Source: a candidate division WWE3 bacterium
Lineage (GTDB): Bacteria > Patescibacteriota > WWE3 > UBA101185 > UBA10185
DNA length: 12,816 nt
Direction of reading: 5' to 3'
Assembly: GCA_003564915.1 (NCBI GenBank)
Contig: PXDX01000116.1
Location: 1-12,816, forward strand
The position numbers were made by a program, and so were the translations under genes. The notes below the pieces were generated by a model, which saw nothing but the letters and a program-made list of their open reading frames with translations, made no database searches and was not told the DNA's origin. Below are positions 6,904 to 11,961 of the stretch, in pieces (the stretch's first letter is position 1; each line of letters starts with the position of its first letter).

Positions 6904-6912
6904 ATAGTAGCA
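6904..6912 (-). promoter_or_regulatory. Extended -10 promoter of pyk, near-leaderless
   Basis: On the minus strand TGCTACTAT (6912-6904) fits the extended -10 form TGnTAnnAT. The last T is 8 nt from the GTG at 6896, so transcription would start at about 6897, leaving at most one leader base. No Shine-Dalgarno is visible. An extended -10 can work without a good -35, and none is seen. Confidence 0.5.
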
Positions 6913-6977
6913 TATATCTTCCGCCAATAGGGGATCGAGCGATAAAAACGTCAACGAATACTCAAATATAGATTTCC

Positions 6978-7005
6978 TTGAATCAAAAGAAGAAAAATGT
7001 ATAAA
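6978..7005 (+). promoter_or_regulatory. Promoter of the Y-family polymerase gene, leaderless geometry
   Basis: TTGAAT (6978-6983), a 16-bp spacer and TATAAA (7000-7005) make a good vegetative promoter. The last A of the -10 is exactly 7 nt before the A of ATG 7012, so the transcript should begin on the start codon. No Shine-Dalgarno precedes it. No obvious LexA-type box is visible in the 115-bp spacer shared with pyk. Confidence 0.6.
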
Positions 7006-7011
7006 TAATAT

Positions 7012-8307
7012 ATGGACATGTTCGGGTTTCCTTCGGTCATTACCGGAATAAGAAAATTACCTTTTAACAAAGATGATCCTCACACTTTATTCATTGATAT
7101 CAACTCCTGTTTTGCCACAATAGAACAGCAGTACAATCCCGGTTTAAGAAACAAACCAGTCGCTGTAGCAGCTTATATCGGCCCGAAAGGCTGTATTGTA
7201 GCCCCTTCGATTGAGGCAAAAGAACTGAATATAAAAACGGGTATGCTGGTCAAAGAAGCAAAAAAGATCTGCCCCGATATAATAATCATGGAACCGGATC
7301 CCCCTAAATACCGAGCTGTCCATAAAAAGTTAAAGGATCTTCTTCTTTCCTACACCCCAAAAACCGCTCCCAGATCTATAGACGAATTTTGCATAGATAT
7401 AAGAAAAACTGCAAACGAGAAAAAAGGTTCCATCAAGATAGCGCTTGAAATAAAAGAGGATATTAGAAAAAAGATCGGAAGCCGGATCACGGTTTCCATC
7501 GGAGCCGGTCCAAACGAATTCCTAGCTAAAACGGCTTCTAACTTGGAAAAACCCGACGGATTTAAAATTATAGATAAAGACAACTTCCACCGTATATTTT
7601 CGGAAATATCTTTGACTGACCTGTGCGGAATAAAAGAAGGGAACGCTTCTCGACTGGCAAGAAGTGGAATTTTTACGGTTACTGACTTTTACAATTCCGA
7701 TGTACAGACTTTGAGAAAGGCTTTTGGATCAATAGAAGGCTATTGCTGGCATCTAAGGATCAGAGGGTGGGAGATGTCTCAAAGCTCTTTTGGAAGAAAT
7801 AGCGGTTTAAAGAAAACCTTTGGTAATTCCTATGCCATACCAAAAAATATTTGGAAGAAAGATGAGCTTACACCTATCCTATTCAAGTTGGTGGAAAAAA
7901 CAGCCGTCCGATTAAGAAACAGCGGTTATAAGGCTAAAAGCTTTCAGATCAATATATATTACAGGGATGGTACTCGTTGGAAGAATAAAAAGCATACTTT
8001 AAAATATACGGACACAACAAAAGAAATATACAAGATAATGCTGGGGCTGTTTTTGAACTGTCCTTACGAAAAGCCCGTTAGAATATTGGCAGAAACCTGT
8101 TTCGGTTTGGCAAAGACCGATAGGAGGCAGCTGAACCTTTTCACTGAAACCGTCACCGAAAAGAACCGGATATTAGAGGAAACAACAGACAAGATAAACA
8201 AGAAATACGGGGAAATTCTCATTAAGAGAGCAAAGGTTTTAGGGGCGGATAACTTCGCTGACGATAGGATCTCCTTCGGAAAAGACGAGGGGTTTTCAAA
8301 TGATTGA
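7012..8307 (+). CDS. Y-family translesion DNA polymerase (DinB/UmuC-like)
   Basis: This error-prone polymerase copies damaged DNA. The 431 residues show the palm motif FIDINSCFATIEQQ (Asp29 catalytic, Phe34 at the steric-gate position), GCIVAPSIEAKELNIKTGM, and the second catalytic pair Asp124-Glu125 in RSIDEFCIDI. SIGAGPNEFLAKTASNLEKPDG and a helix-hairpin-helix thumb (LTDLCGIKEGNASRLARSGI) follow, then a little-finger domain (about 255-365). QLNLF at 373-377 fits the beta-clamp-binding pentapeptide QL(S/D)LF. A further 54 residues follow (DKINKKYGEILIKRAKV), recalling the C-terminal tail of UmuC more than Pol IV. The Asp-x-Asn palm motif is also UmuC-like. There is no umuD nearby. An N-terminal extension of about 25 residues precedes the palm. 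A PDDEXK nuclease gene follows after 39 nt. Confidence 0.94.
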   Translation: MDMFGFPSVITGIRKLPFNKDDPHTLFIDINSCFATIEQQYNPGLRNKPVAVAAYIGPKGCIVAPSIEAKELNIKTGMLVKEAKKICPDIIIMEPDPPKYRAVHKKLKDLLLSYTPKTAPRSIDEFCIDIRKTANEKKGSIKIALEIKEDIRKKIGSRITVSIGAGPNEFLAKTASNLEKPDGFKIIDKDNFHRIFSEISLTDLCGIKEGNASRLARSGIFTVTDFYNSDVQTLRKAFGSIEGYCWHLRIRGWEMSQSSFGRNSGLKKTFGNSYAIPKNIWKKDELTPILFKLVEKTAVRLRNSGYKAKSFQINIYYRDGTRWKNKKHTLKYTDTTKEIYKIMLGLFLNCPYEKPVRILAETCFGLAKTDRRQLNLFTETVTEKNRILEETTDKINKKYGEILIKRAKVLGADNFADDRISFGKDEGFSND

Positions 8308-8311
8308 CAAT

Positions 8312-8340
8312 TTGATTAAAAAAATTTCCTCCTGTAGTAT
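8312..8340 (+). promoter_or_regulatory. Promoter of the PDDEXK gene, leaderless geometry
   Basis: TTGATT (8312-8317), a 17-bp spacer and TAGTAT (8335-8340) lie between the polymerase stop codon and the GTG at 8347. The last T of the -10 is exactly 7 nt before that GTG. The nuclease can therefore be transcribed separately from the polymerase as a leaderless mRNA. TTCCTCC at 8325-8331 is not a Shine-Dalgarno on this strand. Confidence 0.55.
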
Positions 8341-8346
8341 TTAAAA

Positions 8347-8700
8347 GTGGCCGGACGCTATTCAAGAAACAAAGGAAGAAGACTGGAGCAAGAATTGGTC
8401 AATCTACTAAAGGATGGAGCAATATCGGCTCATAGAATAAGTATGGTGGAGTCCGGACATGCGTTAAAAGGCGACCTTCTGGTACAAAGCAAGTGGAAAG
8501 CCGAGGTCAAGGGAGGGGCTCAAGTGCCTAAATTCCTCTATAAAGCAAGAAAGGACGGGGAAGAAATACTCTTCATGAGGAGGGACCGAGAAAAATGGCT
8601 TGTTTGCATGGATTTGGAATGGTTCATAGAGAATTTGGCGGATAAGACCGAGCTTGAAAATCATCCGCTAAAAAATTCCGATCCCGAAGAAGAAAATTAA
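8347..8700 (+). CDS. Small PDDEXK-type nuclease, Holliday-junction-resolvase-like
   Basis: The 117-residue protein has the compact restriction-endonuclease-like core seen in Hjc-type resolvases and related small nucleases. It has a basic N-terminus with helix RNKGRRLEQELVNLLKD (Glu14 or Glu16), then GHALKGDLLV (Asp43), then KAEVKGG (Glu53, Lys55), giving the E...D...ExK metal site. The following LYKARKDGEEILFMRRDREKWLVCMD matches the strand-helix end of such proteins, and the tail is acidic. The likely role is cutting branched or damaged DNA, inferred from fold and from its position behind a translesion polymerase. The substrate cannot be read from sequence. The start is GTG; the next in-frame ATG at 8443 would remove the first helix, so GTG is preferred, and the promoter position supports it. 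Confidence 0.8.
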   Translation: MAGRYSRNKGRRLEQELVNLLKDGAISAHRISMVESGHALKGDLLVQSKWKAEVKGGAQVPKFLYKARKDGEEILFMRRDREKWLVCMDLEWFIENLADKTELENHPLKNSDPEEEN

Positions 8701-8859
8701 AAGCTCTCAGTAAAAAAACTACATCCCTCATAAGAACCCCCTTAAGAATAAAAATCAGTGTAGATTGTGTCGGACATTGCCGGCAAAAATAACGTATTTT
8801 CACATTTTGGATTTTTGCATTTACGTGAAAGCAATGTATTTTTGCGCTACAATATATTT
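8701..8859. other. 159-bp intergenic region with nested inverted repeats
   Basis: No gene is evident. It holds a 10-bp perfect palindrome TTGCCGGCAA (8777-8786) and a distant inverted pair, CATTGC (8775-8780) with GCAATG (8831-8836). Short AT-rich repeats of the type ATTTTTGC lie between these and the lipoprotein start. This is a plausible regulatory region for the lipoprotein-aldolase operon. I see no terminator for the preceding nuclease gene. Confidence 0.35.
8825..8853 (+). promoter_or_regulatory. Promoter of the lipoprotein gene, leaderless geometry
   Basis: GTGAAA (8825-8830), a 17-bp spacer and TACAAT (8848-8853) form a plausible promoter. The -10 ends exactly 7 nt before the ATG at 8860. 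This supports the ATG over a longer reading from GTG 8767, which would lie upstream of this promoter and bury the signal peptide. Confidence 0.55.
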
Positions 8860-9552
8860 ATGAATTTTAAATCATCCAGAATCCTAACCTTTAGTTTATT
8901 GATTTTACTCAGTACCTTACTAGTGGCCTGCACGTTGGAACTTCCCGCCGGCTTAAGAACTATATTCAGAAGCGAAAAACCAGAAGCCGCTAGGGACGTA
9001 ACAGAAGATCCAGAAGAACCAATTTCGCCGTTTGCTACTAGAGAAGAAATTGAAGGTATGGACAAGATCTATGAGATTATGGATCAAAACAGATCGGTTG
9101 AATGCACTTTTGAGTATGAGGAGAGGGGAGAGGTTCTTACCGGCAGAATCTACTCGGACGGAGAAAGATTGATCATTAGTCACGACATGGCTCTGGGACC
9201 GGAAAGAGTAAGCCTAAACTCACTATACAGAGATGGAACCTTGTATACATGGGTGGAAGGAGAGCTTCACGGAACAAAAGTAGATATTGATCAGCCTTCA
9301 ACATTAACCGAGCCAACTCCAACTTTACCTGATTATATTGTGGATATGGATTACACATGCGAAGAGGTTGAATTGTCAGGAGATTTGTTCATACTGCCTC
9401 AAGAAGTAGATTTCAGCGAAGTAACCATGCCTGAAGCTCCCGAGATCGGGAGAGATACTGAGGCGAACCTGGAGCTGATGTGTTCAGGTTGCGAGGCTTA
9501 TGAAGATCCGACCCTTAGAGAAAGATGCAAAGAAGCTCTAGGATGTGAATAA
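8860..9552 (+). CDS. Cys-rich lipoprotein of unknown function
   Basis: The 230-residue protein has a lipoprotein signal peptide: a basic start (MNFKSSR), a hydrophobic stretch and the lipobox LLVAC, with Cys24 as the lipidated residue. A charged Glu/Pro-rich linker follows (about 30-60). The globular part then has alternating short strands (SVECTFEYEERGEVLTGRIYS, GERLIISHD, DGTLYTWVEG), a pattern that could suit a LolA/LppX-like half-barrel; this is a guess from pattern only. Six further cysteines occur. Four sit at the very C-terminus (CSGC, ERCKEALGC), suggesting disulfides or metal binding outside the membrane. The start was chosen for the signal peptide and the promoter. The DUF2090 aldolase gene begins 2 nt after the stop, so they share a transcript. 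I do not recognise a specific family. Confidence 0.8.
   Translation: MNFKSSRILTFSLLILLSTLLVACTLELPAGLRTIFRSEKPEAARDVTEDPEEPISPFATREEIEGMDKIYEIMDQNRSVECTFEYEERGEVLTGRIYSDGERLIISHDMALGPERVSLNSLYRDGTLYTWVEGELHGTKVDIDQPSTLTEPTPTLPDYIVDMDYTCEEVELSGDLFILPQEVDFSEVTMPEAPEIGRDTEANLELMCSGCEAYEDPTLRERCKEALGCE
9540..9548 (+). promoter_or_regulatory. Probable Shine-Dalgarno of the aldolase gene
   Basis: AGGATGTGA differs by one base from AGGAGGTGA and lies 6 nt before the ATG at 9555, overlapping the end of the lipoprotein gene. It supports ordinary internal initiation in a two-gene operon. Confidence 0.5.
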
Positions 9553-9554
9553 AC

Positions 9555-10430
9555 ATGGATCTTCTCATACTGCCTTTTGACCACAGATCTTCCTTTTCCA
9601 AGAACATTCTTGGAGTTCCCGGAACTCCTAATAAAAAACAGGCTGAAAAGATCGCTGGCTTAAAAGACCTGGTCTATGAAGGGTTTCTTAGAGTTAGAAA
9701 CCAAATAGACTCACCGGAAGAACTGGGTATACTTGTGGACGAACAATACGGTTCGGAAATTATCCAAAAAGCAAAAAAGGAAGGAATCATTACCGCTGTT
9801 GGGGTAGAGAAGAGCGGTCAAGACATATTTCAATTCGAGTATGGAAGAAAGTTCGGGAAACATATTGATAAACTGCAACCATCTTATGTTAAAGTCCTGG
9901 TTAGATATAATCCCGAAAACAAAAGTATCAATAAAAAGCAGCTTCGTCGCCTAAAGCGCCTCAGCAAATTCTGCGAAAAGAACGATTATGATCTTTTGTT
10001 CGAGCTTTTAGTTCCTCCAACAGAAAAAGACTTAAAATCAGATGCGGATTTTGATCAGAACATCCGTCCGGAAAAAACCGCCGAAGCAATAGAAGAGATT
10101 CGTAAAAAAGTTAAGGCGAAGATTTGGAAGCTGGAAGGTTTTTCTTCTCAGGGCTGGGATCTGATCCTTCCCCATATACCTGCTGAGGAAAAAGTTATCG
10201 TTCTGGGGAGGGGAGAGGATTCCGAAAGAGTGAAGTTCTGGCTCACTGAAGCCGCAAAATATGATCAGATCATAGGGTTTGCTATTGGCCGCACAATATT
10301 TATGCAGCCGTTGATGGATCATCTGCACAATGGCTTATCAAAAGAAGATGCGGTATTTAAAATTGCAAAAAATTATTCGACTTTTATAGATCTCTGGAGA
10401 AACATTAGAAAAACGGTTTCGGTTAAATAA
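9555..10430 (+). CDS. DUF2090 aldolase, 2-deoxy-5-keto-gluconate-6-phosphate aldolase-like
   Basis: The 291-residue protein matches the DUF2090 domain, a class I aldolase-type TIM barrel found as the C-terminal half of some IolC proteins and linked to 2-deoxy-5-keto-D-gluconate 6-phosphate cleavage in inositol breakdown. Conserved blocks in order are PFDHRSSFSK (near residue 7), LVDEQYG, VEKSGQDIFQFEYG, VKVLVRYNPE, FELLVPPTE, RPEKTAEAI, IWKLEG, VLGRG and GFAIGR. Lys192 in IWKLEG is the likely Schiff-base lysine by analogy with class I aldolases. It stands alone, without the kinase half, and no other inositol genes are in view, so the true substrate may be another sugar phosphate. It is cytoplasmic but co-transcribed with a lipoprotein gene 2 nt upstream. 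Confidence 0.87.
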   Translation: MDLLILPFDHRSSFSKNILGVPGTPNKKQAEKIAGLKDLVYEGFLRVRNQIDSPEELGILVDEQYGSEIIQKAKKEGIITAVGVEKSGQDIFQFEYGRKFGKHIDKLQPSYVKVLVRYNPENKSINKKQLRRLKRLSKFCEKNDYDLLFELLVPPTEKDLKSDADFDQNIRPEKTAEAIEEIRKKVKAKIWKLEGFSSQGWDLILPHIPAEEKVIVLGRGEDSERVKFWLTEAAKYDQIIGFAIGRTIFMQPLMDHLHNGLSKEDAVFKIAKNYSTFIDLWRNIRKTVSVK

Positions 10431-10459
10431 CTACTTGAATTAAAAGGGTTTTGGATCAA

Positions 10460-10494
10460 AAGTTCTAATATATATATATATATAGTGGGAACTT
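10460..10494. repeat. (TA)8 tract flanked by inverted repeat, near-palindromic hairpin between convergent genes
   Basis: The arms AAGTTC (10460-10465) and GAACTT (10489-10494) enclose a run of eight TA units (10469-10484) bounded by CTA and TAG. The whole element can fold into a long AT hairpin on either strand. It lies in the 106-bp gap between two convergent genes, so it may serve as a bidirectional terminator, and it is a likely slippage or cruciform site. The gap shows no coding potential. Confidence 0.6.
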
Positions 10495-10536
10495 AAAATC
10501 TATTTGTAACCCTTGTTATTTTTTAGATTTCTAGTA

Positions 10537-11058
10537 CTAGTCCAAGAAAGATGCGTCTTTTCTCGTCGACAGTAGGTACCAACCTAAGGCAAGCGAAGTG
10601 ATTCCTCCAAATATTGCGATAACTTGTCCTGTTCCCGTTTCCGGAACCGGTGTAGCTTCCTCAGTATCTACATCTGTGGTAGTGGTTGTTGTTGTGGTAA
10701 CTACCTGCACATCCTCTCCCAAATGTAAAATGAACGAATAAGAATCCGTTTCGGTACTCAAACTTATTGAGTGCTCTCCTTCTACTAAAAGGTCAGATTC
10801 AAATCTCCATTGACCTTCTTCATCAGTTATGACGATGAATGTTTCTCTGTTCAAGGTAACCTCAAGCTCGGTTCCCGGAGTAGAGGTCCCCCTTAATACA
10901 GGATTTGTACCTGTATACCACCATTGAGAGTAGCGTTGACCTTCTGTGTCCAAGGCACCTATCCAGTCCAGCGTAAAATCAGCAGCATAGACGGATCCAG
11001 AAAAGGGGAGAGATAAAAGTAATATAAAACTTAAGATTAAAGGGCAGAACTTTTTCAT
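10537..11058 (-). CDS. Secreted surface protein with Thr linker and VPETG sortase-like anchor
   Basis: The 173-residue protein has a classical signal peptide (MKKFCPLILSFILLLSLP, probable cleavage after VYA at residue 25). A compact beta-rich domain follows (about 27-115) with Trp/Tyr-rich strands (QRYSQWWYTG, PVLRGTSTPGTELEVTL, GQWRFESDLL, GEHSISL), resembling bacterial Ig-like repeats. Next come eight consecutive threonines (121-128) and an acidic linker. The C-terminus reads VPETG (138-142), a hydrophobic segment (about 145-164) and a short basic tail (TRK), which is the architecture of a sortase sorting signal with Val in place of Leu. No sortase gene is in the window, so it may instead stay as an ordinary C-terminal membrane anchor. 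It is convergent with the aldolase gene and divergent from the next gene. Confidence 0.8.
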   Translation of the reverse strand: MKKFCPLILSFILLLSLPFSGSVYAADFTLDWIGALDTEGQRYSQWWYTGTNPVLRGTSTPGTELEVTLNRETFIVITDEEGQWRFESDLLVEGEHSISLSTETDSYSFILHLGEDVQVVTTTTTTTTDVDTEEATPVPETGTGQVIAIFGGITSLALGWYLLSTRKDASFLD

Positions 11059-11064
11059 ATTATA

Positions 11065-11094
11065 AGTTTAGACCACTTTGTTTTATAATGTCAA
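11065..11094 (-). promoter_or_regulatory. Promoter of the VPETG protein gene
   Basis: On the minus strand a perfect -35 TTGACA (11094-11089) is followed after 18 bp by TAAACT (11070-11065), whose last base is 7 nt before the ATG at 11058. The -10 matches consensus at only four of six positions. A second perfect TATAAT (11064-11059) abuts the ATG but is too close to serve this start. Confidence 0.45.
11084..11089 (+). promoter_or_regulatory. -10 box upstream of the 11115 gene, overlapping the divergent -35
   Basis: A perfect TATAAT on the plus strand would start transcription near 11096, about 19 nt before GTG 11115. It overlaps by one base the TTGACA of the divergent promoter. No good -35 is seen, and AGGA at 11096-11099 is far from the GTG for a Shine-Dalgarno. 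Confidence 0.35.
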
Positions 11095-11114
11095 CAGGAA
11101 AACGATAGAAACCC

Positions 11115-11915
11115 GTGAACAATACACTATCCAAAAAAAACAAAAATATATTACTCGCCGTGGGAGTCTTTATCGCTCTTGGATTGGTCGTTCAACCATT
11201 CATTGATCCGGGACTGAATTACCGTAGTAGTAAGGAGAATTCCTCCAACGATAAGCCCGAAGAATTGAAGAGAAGGGAAGTACCTATTACCTACGCACAG
11301 GATTATCTTGAAAATCTTACAACAATGCCGATTCAAAAGAGAGAGGAAATCCTGGGTATAGAGGAACCAATAATTACAAGGCATCATATTACCAACATTA
11401 CGGGAAACAACGAACTCTCCATCGTCGAAGCTAGAATATACATAGGGAATAGTTTCCTTTTAAAGGAAATACTTCTTACAAAGCAAGAAGATACATGGAT
11501 GGTAGATTCTGTCAGGGGAGATAACGTACTCCATTATGAAAATTCCGGGGTCATATTGACACATTCAACTTATTGGGACGCTTTTCCCCAAGATCTGGGA
11601 CAGGAGATGGGGTCGGGATGGAGATTGATCCATTCACTGTCAGATACCCAAATCATATTTTTCCGCGATCTCCAGGGGATGTTTTTTAAGTATTTTAATG
11701 ATTGCTCGGAAGATTTCATATCCAATTGCTCAAGTGAGGAGAAAGATGGAAAAACTTTCTACTACTCAACGTTGGGAACAAATATGAGATCACGTTCAAT
11801 AACGGATAGTTCCGCTCAAACAGAAGAGCCTCTCATAGTGATAACTGATGAAACCATTCCAGAGTCTGTGAACGATGAAGTGGAAGAAATAATACTGAGC
11901 ATACAAATATTTTGA
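11115..11915 (+). CDS. Membrane-anchored extracytoplasmic protein of unknown function
   Basis: The 266-residue protein is not recognised. It has a short basic cytoplasmic start (KKNK), one hydrophobic segment (about 11-29, ILLAVGVFIALGLVVQPF), and then a large polar domain expected outside the membrane. A Ser/Lys/Glu-rich spacer (about 36-55) leads into a mixed helix and strand domain (AQDYLENLTTMP, ITRHHITNI, SIVEARIYIG, LLKEILLTKQEDTWMVDSV) whose helix-then-strands order could suit an NTF2-like or cystatin-like fold; this is only an impression. Two cysteines (DCSED, NCSSE) are close enough to form a disulfide. The GTG start is the first possible one after an in-frame TAG at 11106. It is divergent from the VPETG protein, and 46 bp separate it from the DUF4349 gene, which has its own promoter. 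Confidence 0.7.
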   Translation: MNNTLSKKNKNILLAVGVFIALGLVVQPFIDPGLNYRSSKENSSNDKPEELKRREVPITYAQDYLENLTTMPIQKREEILGIEEPIITRHHITNITGNNELSIVEARIYIGNSFLLKEILLTKQEDTWMVDSVRGDNVLHYENSGVILTHSTYWDAFPQDLGQEMGSGWRLIHSLSDTQIIFFRDLQGMFFKYFNDCSEDFISNCSSEEKDGKTFYYSTLGTNMRSRSITDSSAQTEEPLIVITDETIPESVNDEVEEIILSIQIF

Positions 11916-11946
11916 TCCGTATAATCCACATTCTATAAGCAAAAAC

Positions 11947-11955
11947 TGCTAAAAT
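11947..11955 (+). promoter_or_regulatory. Extended -10 promoter of the DUF4349 gene, leaderless geometry
   Basis: TGCTAAAAT fits the extended -10 pattern (TGn plus five of six consensus bases). Its last T is exactly 7 nt before the ATG at 11962. No Shine-Dalgarno is present and no -35 stands out. Confidence 0.55.
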
Positions 11956-11961
11956 AAAAGT

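Noticed and set aside
6897..7011. SOS (LexA) operator for the translesion polymerase
   Set aside because: I looked for Gram-negative and Gram-positive type LexA palindromes in the pyk/polymerase spacer and found none; ATCGAGCGAT at 6934-6943 does not fit either type.
8304..8309. Perfect TTGACA overlapping the polymerase stop codon
   Set aside because: It is 25 bp from the TAGTAT box, too far for a -35. TTGATT at 8312-8317 has the correct 17-bp spacing.
8767..8859. Longer lipoprotein reading from GTG at 8767
   Set aside because: It would add 31 residues before the signal peptide, hiding the lipobox signal, and would start upstream of the promoter whose -10 ends 7 nt before ATG 8860.
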